Notes: a model not told the origin generated them from the sequence alone. A stretch of DNA of 64,000 bases from WJKG01 sp964627305 (GCA_964627305.1 CAZVHP010000004.1:242977-306976); one strand, 5' to 3'; counted from the first letter of the stretch, positions 1-9,807 are shown. Made by a program: numbers and translations.

Positions 1-904
1 CTATCGCCACCAGTATCACACCATTGTAGAAGACGAACTCGCGATTACGAAACATGCTGCCCACATCACCCCGCAGAGCCTTGAAGTGCAGCAGAAAATT
101 GATCCCGGCAAAATACATGAAAAGTATGATCACCCACTCGATAAGGTCCGAGTTGTACCCGCCGATCGACGCACTGTTGTTGGAAAAACCGCCCGTAGCC
201 ATCGTGGCAAAGGTGTGACACACGGCGTCGAAGAGGTTCATCCCCGCGACCATCAGCAGAATCGTCTCGGCCAGGCTCAGCAACAGGTACACCCCCCAGA
301 GAATGGAGGCCGTCTGAGCCAGACGCGGCTGCAATCGGTCCTTGGTCGGCCCCGGAACCTCACCCCGAAACATCTGATACCCGCTCACCCCCATGGCAGG
401 AAAAATGGCAATCGCCAGCGTGATTATACCCATCCCGCCCAGCCAGTGCGTCAGACAACGCAGAAACTGCAGCGACCGCGGTAATCCCTCGATATCCGAC
501 AGGATCGTTGCCCCGGTGGTCGTAAAACCGGACATGATCTCAAAGAAAGCGTCGGTGAACGAGAGCAGGACAGAGTTGTCTGTGGTCGCTTCAAACCACA
601 CCAGCAACGGCAGGCTGTTCACGAACGTCAGGATCAGCCAGCCCAGCGTGACGATTGCATACCCCTCGCGCACTCCCTGAAGATGCCGTGCAGTGCGACA
701 GATCATCACCAAAACACTGCCCGCAAACAACGAAAGCGCCATCGCAGCCAGAAGCCCCGCCATCTCCCGCTTGAGCAACGCCTCGGCGAACGGCAGCCCC
801 TGCTGCAGGTAATCCCACAACCCTATTGACAGAGGAACAAGCAGCAACCCGGTCATCACCTGCAGCAGTTTGCCTATCGCGTATCCGACAGCTCGCTTGC
901 GCAT
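1..904 (-). CDS. trkH: Trk-type potassium uptake membrane subunit TrkH (partial, runs off the left edge)
   Basis: This is the N-terminal 301 residues of a TrkH/KtrB-type K+ translocating subunit of the inner membrane; the frame stays open to base 1. The start is the ATG at 904-902, 10 bases after the trkA stop, so the two genes form an operon. Several hydrophobic segments are visible, and two selectivity-filter-like loops can be read: MSGFTTTGATIL near residue 125 and FATMATGGFS near residue 230. Both are typical of the pore loops of this family, with LTHWLGGMGI following the first. TrkH works with the cytoplasmic regulator TrkA encoded immediately upstream. Family assignment is secure; the C-terminal half is not in the window. 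Confidence 0.9.
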   Translation of the reverse strand, partial: MRKRAVGYAIGKLLQVMTGLLLVPLSIGLWDYLQQGLPFAEALLKREMAGLLAAMALSLFAGSVLVMICRTARHLQGVREGYAIVTLGWLILTFVNSLPLLVWFEATTDNSVLLSFTDAFFEIMSGFTTTGATILSDIEGLPRSLQFLRCLTHWLGGMGIITLAIAIFPAMGVSGYQMFRGEVPGPTKDRLQPRLAQTASILWGVYLLLSLAETILLMVAGMNLFDAVCHTFATMATGGFSNNSASIGGYNSDLIEWVIILFMYFAGINFLLHFKALRGDVGSMFRNREFVFYNGVILVAI

Positions 905-914
905 AGCCAGAACC

Positions 915-2285
915 CTACCCTAACAACCGGCGTGGCCGAAACAGCTTCTCCAGTGCAGCCAGGTTCGCGTGACGGGTCACCACAATCAAATGGTCGTTGC
1001 CATGAATAATCGTCTCGCCATCGGGCAGAATCATGCGATCCTCACGCACAATCGCACCAATAATCGTCCCCTTCTTGAATCTCGGCGCCAGCTCACGAAG
1101 CTTCTTGTTGGCAACAGCGCTTTGTGGGTCAACATCGAACCGGATAGCCTCAATGTCGACATCGGAGAGCCGCACCACGGCTCCGATCTGCCCGCGCGAT
1201 ATCAACTCCAGAATCTCACGGGCGGTCGTCAGCCGGGGATTAATGACATGATCGATGCCGATCGATCGGAACACCTTCTCCTGCAGATTCTCTACCGTGG
1301 TGGCAATCGTCTCGTGCGCCCCGGCCGCCCGAGCCAGAAGGACCGAGAGCATGTTGTAGTCCGGCTCGTCGGACACCGCGATAAAAAACGACGCGTGATC
1401 GGTATGCAGCTCCTGCAGCAGATCCGGTTGCGTGCAGTCACCGTGGATCACCTCCACCCTGCCAAATCGCTCGGCGGCCCGGTTGGCATGTTCCAGGTCC
1501 GGATCAACCAGCACCACCTTGTTGTCAGTCTGCTCCAGCGCCGCAGTCAGTTCGAGCGTGGTGTAGCTGTTTCCGGTCACTATGATCTTGCGTGCCTTCT
1601 GCCTCTCAACTCCGACCAGCTTCAAAAAGACCTCAAGCGACTCCTCAGCCATCAACGCATACACAGTGTCTCCCGGCCTGATCATCGTCTCGCCGTCGGG
1701 TATCATCCCCTCGTGATTGCGCACGATTGCCGGAAAGAGCACCTTCTCCGGCGCAATCTCTTCGCGAATCTCGCGGGGACACTTGTTGGCAAGAGGCATG
1801 GTATCAGTCACGACATAGCCGCGAAGCAGAATCCTGCCGTGCTCGAAATTGGCCGATTCCACTGCATGGGGTGTGGCGACAAACTGCAGAATGTGGTCGA
1901 CCAGCGCCTTCTCGGGATGAATGACAGCCGTAATCCCCATACGCTTCAAATCAACCAGCCCCTCGCCACCCTCTTCGTAATCCGCGCTGCGCAGCCGCGC
2001 TATCCGGCCGGCCACATCGTGCTGAGCGGCCAGCGCACAGGCCACGATGTTCACCTCATCATTAGGAGTCACCGCCAGTAACAGGTCGGCACTCCGAATG
2101 CCTGCCTCACGAAGCATCGCCGGCGAGGAACCAGAGCCACAGACGATCTGCAAATCAAGCTTCTGCGAGAGACTGTCGCACAGGCTGCGGTCAATCTCCA
2201 CCAGCGATAACTCGTGCTTCTCCTTGAGCAGGTGTTCGGCCAGACTGTAACCGACCACACCCCCGCCAATAATCACAATTCGCAT
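915..2285 (-). CDS. trkA: Trk system potassium uptake regulator TrkA
   Basis: This is a peripheral, cytoplasmic NAD-binding subunit that gates TrkH. The 456 residues fit the two-lobed TrkA layout, with two RCK-N Rossmann domains each followed by a TrkA-C domain. The first lobe opens with IIGGGVVG (residues 5-12) and has an acidic residue at the end of the second strand (LVEID). The second lobe starts near residue 233, where the dinucleotide loop is degenerate (VTGNSYTTLE), so NAD binding there may be weak. The start at 2285 is preceded by AGGAGAAGT. trkH follows after 10 bases, which implies co-transcription and coupled supply of both subunits. Confidence 0.93.
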   Translation of the reverse strand: MRIVIIGGGVVGYSLAEHLLKEKHELSLVEIDRSLCDSLSQKLDLQIVCGSGSSPAMLREAGIRSADLLLAVTPNDEVNIVACALAAQHDVAGRIARLRSADYEEGGEGLVDLKRMGITAVIHPEKALVDHILQFVATPHAVESANFEHGRILLRGYVVTDTMPLANKCPREIREEIAPEKVLFPAIVRNHEGMIPDGETMIRPGDTVYALMAEESLEVFLKLVGVERQKARKIIVTGNSYTTLELTAALEQTDNKVVLVDPDLEHANRAAERFGRVEVIHGDCTQPDLLQELHTDHASFFIAVSDEPDYNMLSVLLARAAGAHETIATTVENLQEKVFRSIGIDHVINPRLTTAREILELISRGQIGAVVRLSDVDIEAIRFDVDPQSAVANKKLRELAPRFKKGTIIGAIVREDRMILPDGETIIHGNDHLIVVTRHANLAALEKLFRPRRLLG

Positions 2286-2479
2286 ACTTCTCCTGACAAC
2301 ACCCGTCGCTCCCGCTCACCAGGCTGATTCACTACCCAATGTTGAGGCTGATCCCTCACAGCGCAAATAAATAATCGAACCCTCACCCGATGTCAGCCGA
2401 AGGTCACCCGCCGAAAGCACGACAGCCGGCATCCATACAAGATACCGGCCGCCATATAGCCGTCGACAGTCAACCTGAC

Positions 2480-3994
2480 TCAGAACCCGTAAATCTCGCC
2501 GTACTTGGCCTTCATATAGTCCATTGTCGGGCGATGATCCAGCGGGCTGCCGGTGACCACTTCCACCAGCCTGGTCGCCCGATAGCGCTGTCCCTGAAGG
2601 TGGATCTTCTCGCGCAGCCAGTTGCGCAGATTGACCAACTCACCCCGTTCAAACTGCTGCTCCAGATCAGGTATCTCCTTTTTCGCCTGATTGAAAAACT
2701 GCGCCGAATACAGATTCCCCAGCGTGTAGGTCGGGAAATAGCCGATCAAACCGGCACTCCAGTGGACATCCTGAAGGCACCCGTTGGCATCCTTGTCCAC
2801 CTTGATGCCGAAGTACTTCTCGAAGCGGCTGTTCCATTCCCCCGGAATGTCAGCCGGCTTCAGATCACCAGTCAGCATGGCCCGCTCCAGCTCGAAACGA
2901 AGCAGGATATGCAGGTTATACGTGCACTCGTCGGCCTCGACCCTGATGTACGATGGCGTCACATTGTTGATCGCGGCATAGAAATCATCAAGCTTCACAC
3001 CCGCCAGCGAGTCCCTGAACAAGTGCTGCAGAATCGGGAAGAAGTGCCGCCAGAACGGCCGGGACCGCCCCACCTGGTTCTCCCACATGCGCGATTGCGA
3101 CTCATGAATACCCAGCGACACAGACTCGCCCATCGGCGTCCCGAAATACTCGGTCTTGGGAAGACCCGACTCGTACAACCCGTGACCAGCCTCGTGCATT
3201 GTCCCAAACAGCGCGTCATTCAACCGCCTTGGATTGTACCGGGTAAGAATACGGGTATCACCATACCCGATACCGGTACAGAACGGATGCGTGGTGACAT
3301 CCAGACGCCCGGCCCTGAAATCGAATCCCATCGCCGAGGCCACCATCTCACCGAATATCCTCTGCTTGTCTACGTCGTACTCACGCTCGACAATGGAGAC
3401 ATCCGGCTTTTGCGGCGCTCCCTTGATCTTGTCCAGAAGATCAACCAGTTCATTACGAAGATTCGCGAAAACCTTCTCCACATCGTCCACCGTGGCTCCC
3501 GGCTCGTAGTCGTCCAGCAGGGCGTTGTACGGCTCCCCCTTGTAACCATACGCCTCCGCCTGCTGCCGCTTGAGCTTGAGAACTTTCTCCAGCCACGGCT
3601 GGAAATGCTTGAAATCGGAGGTCTTGCGAGCCTGAACCCACTCCTTCTGCGCCATGGAGGTCGTCCGCGTTATCTCCTCCACCAGCTCCTTGGGAAGCTT
3701 GGTCTCCTTGTCGTACTGGTGCCGCAGTTCGCGGATATTAACTGCCTCCGGCGAGGTCTCGTCCTTCACCAAGTCCGATCCCTCCAACTCGGCAATCAAC
3801 TCTCCGACCCGCTTGTCGGTGAACTTCTCGTGCGCCATGCCCGCCAACAGACCCAGCTGCTCCGAACGCAGTGCTGTGCCCTCCGGCGGCATATATGTCT
3901 CCTGGTCCCAATGCAGGACCGATGCAGTCGAACTCAGGACAGCGACCTCACGGGTGCGCCTCGTCAACTCCTCGTAGTGTTCCCTTGCCGACAT
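2480..3994 (-). CDS. M32-family metallocarboxypeptidase (carboxypeptidase Taq type)
   Basis: This is a zinc-dependent carboxypeptidase predicted to act in the cytoplasm on peptide C-termini; no signal peptide is present. The 504 residues match the family length of about 500. The zinc motif HEAGH is at residues 267-271 in the context GTMHEAGHGLYESG. The downstream GIHESQSRMWEN supplies the further glutamates expected in M32. The aromatic stretch LHWDQETYMP near residue 28 is also typical. The ATG at 3994 has AAGGAG six bases upstream. No operon partner is evident: 194 bases separate it from trkA and 176 from the thioredoxin gene. It is probably a housekeeping peptide-recycling enzyme. Confidence 0.93.
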   Translation of the reverse strand: MSAREHYEELTRRTREVAVLSSTASVLHWDQETYMPPEGTALRSEQLGLLAGMAHEKFTDKRVGELIAELEGSDLVKDETSPEAVNIRELRHQYDKETKLPKELVEEITRTTSMAQKEWVQARKTSDFKHFQPWLEKVLKLKRQQAEAYGYKGEPYNALLDDYEPGATVDDVEKVFANLRNELVDLLDKIKGAPQKPDVSIVEREYDVDKQRIFGEMVASAMGFDFRAGRLDVTTHPFCTGIGYGDTRILTRYNPRRLNDALFGTMHEAGHGLYESGLPKTEYFGTPMGESVSLGIHESQSRMWENQVGRSRPFWRHFFPILQHLFRDSLAGVKLDDFYAAINNVTPSYIRVEADECTYNLHILLRFELERAMLTGDLKPADIPGEWNSRFEKYFGIKVDKDANGCLQDVHWSAGLIGYFPTYTLGNLYSAQFFNQAKKEIPDLEQQFERGELVNLRNWLREKIHLQGQRYRATRLVEVVTGSPLDHRPTMDYMKAKYGEIYGF

Positions 3995-4111
3995 AAGTGC
4001 TCCTTATTGCGTATTGATCAAAGCGTGTTCCTCACATTACTGCAACAGACGGCAAAAATAAGCAAAAGTTCCCCTGCTGGCAACCAAACCCGCCGTGATT
4101 CTCCCCAAAAC

Positions 4112-4138
4112 AAAAAGACCGGCCAGATCCGGCCGGTC
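4112..4138 (-). terminator. Intrinsic terminator of the dnaE-thioredoxin transcription unit
   Basis: On the minus strand, GACCGGCC, a six-base loop and GGCCGGTC form a perfect 8-bp stem, followed by TTTTTG and then more T. It lies about 32 bases after the stop of the thioredoxin-like gene and points in that gene's direction. Confidence 0.85.
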
Positions 4139-4170
4139 TCGCTAACGTCACCCTGATCACCGCAGGCAAT

Positions 4171-4734
4171 CTACTTCTTCTGCCTGCCCTCGTCCTTGGA
4201 CTGCGGCTCATTGGCACTGATCGTGTCATACCCCCGGTTCTTCACGAACTCCAGCACTTCCACTATGTCAGGCTTCGGACGGTAACCACGAATCATCCCG
4301 ATCTTCGTGCCATCGGGCTTGAGAAACCAGAACGACGGATAACCGTTCACCCCATACTCACGCGCCGTAAGATTCTTCTCACTGATCTTGTAACCATCGA
4401 TATCCAGCTCCCGCTTCGAGTCGCCATCGACCTGAATCGGTACGAAGTGGTCATTGACAAGCTGAATCACATACGGATCACTGAACGTCTCGGCATCCAT
4501 CTTCTTGCACCACCCACACCAACTGGTGGTAAAATCAATAAACACGTGCTTGTCCTCTTTGGCGGCTTTGGCCAGCCCCTCGTCGTAACGCATCCAGGTA
4601 ATCTCGTATACCTTCTCCGTCTTCTTGCCGGAGGTGCTGTCGCTGTCGGCAGCGGTCAGCGAAAACGCCGCGGCCAGAAGCATAATCAAGGCGAAAAGGG
4701 TCATTCGTTGCATAGTCGTCGCGTCTTTCGGCAT
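4171..4734 (-). CDS. Exported thioredoxin-fold protein with CGWC active site
   Basis: This is a periplasmic or membrane-anchored thiol-disulfide protein. After a hydrophobic leader (TLFALIMLLAAAFSLTAA) comes a thioredoxin-fold domain of the DUF255/thioredoxin_7 kind, with the redox motif TSWCGWCKKMDAETF. Later come a YGVNGYPSFWFLKPDG strand carrying the cis-proline and a C-terminal helix. The likely start is the ATG at 4734, though the ATG at 4713 (MQRMTLF) would give an equally good signal peptide; neither has a strong ribosome-binding site. The extended frame further upstream overlaps dnaE and is not needed. It follows dnaE closely and shares its terminator, so it is probably co-transcribed. 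Its substrate is unknown; reduction or repair of extracytoplasmic cysteines is the most natural guess. Confidence 0.85.
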   Translation of the reverse strand: MPKDATTMQRMTLFALIMLLAAAFSLTAADSDSTSGKKTEKVYEITWMRYDEGLAKAAKEDKHVFIDFTTSWCGWCKKMDAETFSDPYVIQLVNDHFVPIQVDGDSKRELDIDGYKISEKNLTAREYGVNGYPSFWFLKPDGTKIGMIRGYRPKPDIVEVLEFVKNRGYDTISANEPQSKDEGRQKK

Positions 4735-4756
4735 CGGGTATCGTGTCAAATCAGTC

Positions 4757-7700
4757 TTATTGCGAAACGGGCGGGCTGCTCGGCATCTGCTCAATTGGTC
4801 GCAAGTAGGCCCGGGACTCTCCGAGCAGATCCTTTAACGTGTCGAGCAGCTCGAAATCGAGCCTCACCTTGTATTTTCGTGAGCGAATGTAATACTCACC
4901 GCCGTTGTCGCGGGCCGCCAGAAGTACCGGCGCCACTCCCTCGTACTCGGTCAGCGAGGACAGCACCTGATCAATAATCTGATCGGTACAGTCAACATCG
5001 ACTTTTATAACCAACTGGCAATTAAATCGTTCCGTCAGGGCCGACATCGGCACCACCTCGCTGGCGATCACCTTCGGCGCCTCCCCCTCCCGGGTCGTCA
5101 GCCGCCCTTCCAGCCAGATCAGGGCATCGGCCTGCATGCACTCCCGGCACTTCTCGTATACCGAGGAGAACACGATCACCTCCAGCGACCCGGTGAAATC
5201 CTCTACCGTCACAAACGCCATCGTGTTACCACGCTTGTCCAGCATCGTCTTCAGCCCCGCGACAATCCCCCCAACCGCCACCGTCTGCCCATCCGCCGCT
5301 GCTTTGAGCGCCGCCACCGCGTGGCTCGTGAAGGCCTCCATTTCGCGACGATACTTATCCAGTGGATGCCCGGATACATAAAAACCCAGCATCTGCTTCT
5401 CGCGCGTGAGCTTCTCCGAACTGGTCCAGTCCGGGACATCGGGCAGAGCCGGCGCCACCCGCGCCACCGCCCCGGCCGTGTCAGCGAACAGATCATGACT
5501 GGCAGTGGCAGCCGACACTTTGTGCCCGTACTCCATGGCCAGCTCCAGCCCCTCGAACTTCTGGGCACGCGTACCCTGAAGCGAATCACAGGCTCCGGCA
5601 GCAATGACAGACTCCAGCGTGCGGCGGTTCAACGACCGCGCCGCCACCCGGCTGGTCAGGTCACACAGCGTGTCATAACGGCCGCCGCTTTGCCGCTCCT
5701 CCACGATCGCACGCGCCGGACCCGCCCCGACATTCTTGATCGCCTGCAAACCGAAACGGATCGTCCCCTCACAGACCGAGAAGTCCACCTGCGACTCGTT
5801 CACATCCGGCGGCATCACCGCAATCCCCATCCGACGACACTCCTCCAGCAGCATATTGACCCGGTCGGAATCACTGATTTCCGAGGTCATCAGGGCCGCC
5901 ATGAACTCCGCCGGATAGTAACGCTTCAGCCAGGCCGTCTGATATGCCACAAACGCATAACACGTGGAATGCGCCTTGTTGAACCCGTAGCGCGCAAACG
6001 TCTCAATCTGATGGAATACCTCCTCGGAAATACTCCGCTCGATCCCCATGCGATCAGCTCCGGCCAGGAACTCCTTCTTCTGGGCATCCATCAGCGCCTT
6101 GACTTTCTTCCCCATCGCCTTGCGCAGCAGATCCGCCTTGCCCATTGAATACCCGGCCATCTTGTTGGCAATCTTGAGCACCTGCTCCTGGAAAACAATC
6201 ACACCGTAGGTATCCTCAAGAATCTCCCGGAGGATCGGGTGCAAAAAGGTAACCTCCTCAATCCCCTTCTTGCGATTGATGTAACTGTCGATCATCCCCG
6301 AATCCAGCGGACCCGGCCGATACAGCGCATTCATAGCCGTGATATCGGTGAACGTCGAAGGCTTCAGCTTGCGCAGGTACTCGCGCATTCCGGGCGACTC
6401 AAACTGGAACAGGCCGATCGTCTCGCCCCGCGCAAACAACCGATACACCTCCGGATCATCCAGCGGCGGCTTCTCGATATCGAAACTCGCCTCAGGATGA
6501 TTCTCCCGGATCATGCGAAGCGCGTCATCTATGACCGTCAGCGTCTTCAGTCCCAGAAAGTCCATCTTCAGCAGGCCGATATCCTCCACCCGCTTCATAT
6601 CATACTGCGTCGTGACCTCATCGCGAGACCCCTTGAACAACGGCACGTAGTTGGTCAGCGCCGAGGGCGCGATCACCACCCCCGCCGCATGAGTCGAACA
6701 ATGCCGCGCCAGCCCCTCCAGCGTGCGTGACAACGCAATCAGCCTGGCCACGCGCTGGTCCGTCTCGACCAGTTGCTTCAGATCCGGCGATTCCTTCAGC
6801 GCCCGCTCCAGCGTCATATCCACCGCCAACGGAATCATCTTGGCGATCCGGTCCACCTCGCCATAGGGGATATTCATCACCCGGCCGACATCGCGAACCA
6901 CCGCCCGTGCCGCCATCGTCCCGAACGTGATGATCTGGCACACGTTGTCCTTACCGTATTTCTCAATCACGTACTGGATGATCTTCTCACGCCCCCGATC
7001 AGCAAAATCAATATCGATATCCGGCATTGAGATTCGCTCCGGATTCAAAAACCGCTCAAACAGCAGCCCGAACCGAATGGGATCAATACTCGTTATTCCC
7101 AGCGCGTACGATACCAACGACCCCGCCGCCGACCCGCGACCAGGCCCCACCCGAACATTCATGCTGCGTGCGTGATCGCAGAAATCCTTCACGATCAGAA
7201 AATACCCGGCGTACCCCATCTGCCGTATCACCCCCAGCTCATAGGCCAGGCGCTGCTCGATCTCCTCGGTCACCTCCTCATACAACTGCTCGATCCCCTC
7301 CCGGCACAAATGCTCCAGATACTCCTCCGGCCCGGCATGCGGCCGCGGGATCGGGAAAACCGGAAGCTTCAGCTCCCCCATCGACAACTTCAGATTACAC
7401 CGCTCGGCAATCTCCATCGTATTTTCCAGCGCCTGCGGATAATCCCCCAGCACCCCCTTCATCTCCTCGGCCGACTTGAAATAGATCTGGTCCGTATTGT
7501 AACGCATCCGGTCCGTGTCCGTGATCATCTTGCCCGTCTGGATGCACAAGAGAGCATCGTGCGCCTCATAATCCTCCCGCCGCAAATAGTGGCAGTCATT
7601 GGTCGCCACCAGCGGTATCCCCGTCTCCTTGCTCACCGAAACCAGCTTCGGAAGAAGCACCTGCTCCTGTTCCAACCCGTGATTCTGAATCTCGATAAAG

Positions 7701-8224
7701 AAATTCCCCTCACCGAATATCTCCAGATACTCGCGCGCTGTCGCCACCGCCTCATCGGTATGCCCCCGCAGCAAGTGCCAGTTCACCTCCCCCTTCAAAC
7801 AAGCGCTGGTGGCTATCAATCCCGACGAATGCTCCCGCAACAACTCCTTGTCCACCCGCGGGCGATGATAAAACCCCTCCAGAAACCCTCTGGAAGTCAG
7901 CTTCATCAGGTTCTGGTACCCCGCCTCATCCTTGACCAGCAGCACCAGGTGAAACCCGCCGTCGGGATACGCATTCGAGGGCTTCTTGTCGAAACGACTC
8001 CCCCCGGCGACATAGATCTCACACCCGATTATCGGCTTCAACCCGACCTTGGTCGCCTTCTGGTAAAACTCCACCGCGCCGAACATGTTGCCATGATCGG
8101 TCACCGCCAGCGCCGGCATCTTCATCTCCTGCGCCAGCGCCACCAGCGCATCCAGATGACAAGCGCCATCGAGCAACGAATACTGGCTGTGCGTATGCAG
8201 ATGTACGAAATTCTCGCGCTTCAT
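4757..8224 (-). CDS. dnaE: DNA polymerase III alpha subunit
   Basis: This is the replicative polymerase catalytic subunit (5'-to-3' chain elongation). The 1155 residues match the DnaE1 type. An N-terminal PHP domain begins FVHLHTHSQYSLLDGA and includes TDHGNMFG. The palm domain carries GPGRGSAAGSLVSYALGI and the catalytic aspartates in PDIDIDFADRGRE (about residue 400). It also has the family motif ALYRPGPLDSGM, a helix-hairpin-helix region and an OB-fold near residues 990-1070 (VAVGGIVAGLK and onward). No polC-type exonuclease insertion is seen. The start ATG at 8224 is chosen because the PHP domain begins immediately; GGAAAGAG lies upstream. The thioredoxin-like gene follows. A terminator-like hairpin lies about 140 bases upstream on the same strand. 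Confidence 0.97.
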   Translation of the reverse strand: MKRENFVHLHTHSQYSLLDGACHLDALVALAQEMKMPALAVTDHGNMFGAVEFYQKATKVGLKPIIGCEIYVAGGSRFDKKPSNAYPDGGFHLVLLVKDEAGYQNLMKLTSRGFLEGFYHRPRVDKELLREHSSGLIATSACLKGEVNWHLLRGHTDEAVATAREYLEIFGEGNFFIEIQNHGLEQEQVLLPKLVSVSKETGIPLVATNDCHYLRREDYEAHDALLCIQTGKMITDTDRMRYNTDQIYFKSAEEMKGVLGDYPQALENTMEIAERCNLKLSMGELKLPVFPIPRPHAGPEEYLEHLCREGIEQLYEEVTEEIEQRLAYELGVIRQMGYAGYFLIVKDFCDHARSMNVRVGPGRGSAAGSLVSYALGITSIDPIRFGLLFERFLNPERISMPDIDIDFADRGREKIIQYVIEKYGKDNVCQIITFGTMAARAVVRDVGRVMNIPYGEVDRIAKMIPLAVDMTLERALKESPDLKQLVETDQRVARLIALSRTLEGLARHCSTHAAGVVIAPSALTNYVPLFKGSRDEVTTQYDMKRVEDIGLLKMDFLGLKTLTVIDDALRMIRENHPEASFDIEKPPLDDPEVYRLFARGETIGLFQFESPGMREYLRKLKPSTFTDITAMNALYRPGPLDSGMIDSYINRKKGIEEVTFLHPILREILEDTYGVIVFQEQVLKIANKMAGYSMGKADLLRKAMGKKVKALMDAQKKEFLAGADRMGIERSISEEVFHQIETFARYGFNKAHSTCYAFVAYQTAWLKRYYPAEFMAALMTSEISDSDRVNMLLEECRRMGIAVMPPDVNESQVDFSVCEGTIRFGLQAIKNVGAGPARAIVEERQSGGRYDTLCDLTSRVAARSLNRRTLESVIAAGACDSLQGTRAQKFEGLELAMEYGHKVSAATASHDLFADTAGAVARVAPALPDVPDWTSSEKLTREKQMLGFYVSGHPLDKYRREMEAFTSHAVAALKAAADGQTVAVGGIVAGLKTMLDKRGNTMAFVTVEDFTGSLEVIVFSSVYEKCRECMQADALIWLEGRLTTREGEAPKVIASEVVPMSALTERFNCQLVIKVDVDCTDQIIDQVLSSLTEYEGVAPVLLAARDNGGEYYIRSRKYKVRLDFELLDTLKDLLGESRAYLRPIEQMPSSPPVSQ

Positions 8225-8363
8225 CGTCTGTGAACTACTCTTTCCGGTTTACTTCGTCATCATGCGGACAAAGGTGATCTCCGACATCAGCCGTCCCCAC
8301 CCATTGTACGACACCACTATGGGAATCGTCAATCCCTTTCCCGGCACAATGGCCGACCGCCAC

Positions 8364-8407
8364 AAAAAACCGGGCGGGCAACCTGTCATCACTCAGATCA
8401 CCCGCCC
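8364..8407 (-). terminator. Intrinsic-terminator-like hairpin upstream of dnaE
   Basis: On the minus strand, GGGCGGG (8407-8401) pairs with CCCGCCC (8378-8372) across a 22-base loop and is followed by GG and TTTTTT (8369-8364). No protein gene on that strand lies just upstream of it. It could end an unannotated RNA from 8408-8700 or attenuate a long dnaE leader. Confidence 0.55.
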
Positions 8408-8718
8408 ATCATAATATGGCGGCACGAGAACGCGGCGCAGCCGGGAGAACCCTGACCGCAGACTTCTCTGCCAGTCTGACGGGCCGCCCCCACCAAACGT
8501 GCAGCATAGCCCGCAATCCTGCCAGTCTCACTATTTCCCCAACGCAAACGAATTTCGACTGACAGCGCCTGTCAGGGCTGTTGACTATTTTGCTTACAAG
8601 TCAAATGTGATATATTGAACGCAAACTTGTGACTATCATACGAGCCGATACCCGTGCCGAAAACAAGCGCCCAATACAGGCGACGGACAAGCGTTCACTC
8701 CAAACTCGTTAAGTGACT
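8408..8718. other. Structured non-coding region between dnaE and recA
   Basis: No credible protein gene is seen here. Two clean inverted repeats are present: CAGACT/AGTCTG (8459-8464 and 8473-8478) and CTGACAG/CTGTCAG with a three-base loop (8559-8575). From 8581 the sequence becomes AT-rich, with TTGACT (8581), TTGCTT (8590) and TATATT (8611), so the recA promoter probably lies here. The half-sites ACAAGT (8596-8601) and ACTTGT (8625-8630) flank the -10-like element and could be a LexA-type operator, but no known LexA consensus is matched exactly. Confidence 0.4.
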
Positions 8719-9807
8719 ATGGCAAACAAGAAAACTGCGATAAAGAAAGGTTCAGAGAACATGGCAACCGGAACCGGAGCAGACCGAAAAAAAGCCCTTG
8801 AGGCCGCCCTGACCCAGATCGAGCGCTCCTTCGGCAAAGGCTCCATCATGCGGCTGGGCAACGGTACCGTCCTGCAGGTCGACACCATCTCCACCGGCTC
8901 CATCGGGCTGGATCACGCCCTCGGCGTCGGCGGTATCCCCCGCGGACGGGTCACCGAAATCTACGGCCCGGAATCCTCCGGCAAAACCACGATGGCCCTG
9001 CACGCTATCGCCGAGGCCCAGAAAGCCGGCGGCGTGGCCGCCTTCATCGATGCCGAGCACGCCCTCGACGCCACCTATGCCCGCGCCCTCGGAGTCGATG
9101 TCGACAACCTGCTGGTCAGCCAGCCCGACACCGGCGAACAGGCCCTGGACATCACCGAAACCCTCGTGCGCTCCAGCGCCGTCGATATCATCGTCGTCGA
9201 CTCCGTCGCCGCCCTCACCCCCCGCTCGGAGATCGAGGGCGAGATGGGCGATGCCCACATGGGCCTGCAGGCCCGCCTCATGAGTCAGGCCCTGCGCAAA
9301 CTCACCGCCATTATCTCCAAGTCCAAAACCGCCCTGCTGTTCATCAACCAGATCCGCATGAAAATCGGCGTCATGTTCGGCAACCCCGAAACCACCACCG
9401 GCGGCAACGCCCTCAAGTTCTACTGCTCCTGCCGACTGGACATCCGCCGCATTGCCGCCATCAAGGACGGCCAGGAAGTCATCGGCTCGCGCACCCGTGT
9501 CCGCGTCGTCAAAAACAAGGTCGCCCCACCCTTCAGAGAGACCGAATTCGATATCATCTACGGCAAGGGCATCTCCCGCTCCGGCGAGCTTCTCGATATC
9601 GCGGTCAACAACGGCATCATCGACAAGTCCGGCGCCTGGTTCAGCTACGGCTCCGACCGCCTGGGCCAGGGACGCGAAAACGCCAAGACCTTCATCGAGG
9701 AAAACCCCGACCTCTACGAGGATATCTACGGCAAGGTCCGCGTCGTCCTGGGAATGACGAAGGAGCCCGTGACAGAGACCACCACAGAAGCGGAAGCGGA
9801 GGTGTAA
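8719..9807 (+). CDS. recA: RecA recombinase
   Basis: This is the ATP-dependent strand-exchange protein and SOS co-protease. The core contains the Walker A GPESSGKTT (about residues 83-91), the Walker B region VDIIVVDSVAALTP, the L1 loop MGDAHMGLQARLMSQALRK and the L2 loop GNPETTTGGNALKFY, all canonical. An acidic tail ends TEAEAEV. The ATG at 8719 gives 362 residues but has no clear ribosome-binding site. The ATG at 8761 (MATGTGADRKKALE) follows AGAAAGG and would give a typical 348-residue RecA, so the first 14 residues are uncertain. AAGGAGG directly follows the stop but serves no visible gene. No recX is adjacent. Confidence 0.97.
   Translation: MANKKTAIKKGSENMATGTGADRKKALEAALTQIERSFGKGSIMRLGNGTVLQVDTISTGSIGLDHALGVGGIPRGRVTEIYGPESSGKTTMALHAIAEAQKAGGVAAFIDAEHALDATYARALGVDVDNLLVSQPDTGEQALDITETLVRSSAVDIIVVDSVAALTPRSEIEGEMGDAHMGLQARLMSQALRKLTAIISKSKTALLFINQIRMKIGVMFGNPETTTGGNALKFYCSCRLDIRRIAAIKDGQEVIGSRTRVRVVKNKVAPPFRETEFDIIYGKGISRSGELLDIAVNNGIIDKSGAWFSYGSDRLGQGRENAKTFIEENPDLYEDIYGKVRVVLGMTKEPVTETTTEAEAEV

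Noticed and set aside
969..2081. Long plus-strand reading frame opposite trkA
   Set aside because: Composition follows the complement of trkA codons and no domain is readable; it is an antisense shadow.
2390..4156. 588-codon plus-strand frame opposite the M32 peptidase
   Set aside because: Its residues mirror the peptidase gene on the other strand; no signature or ribosome-binding site.
8408..8600. SRP RNA or 6S RNA in the dnaE-recA gap
   Set aside because: GGTCAGG-like and hairpin pieces occur on the minus strand, but the conserved SRP loop and the 6S open bubble are absent.
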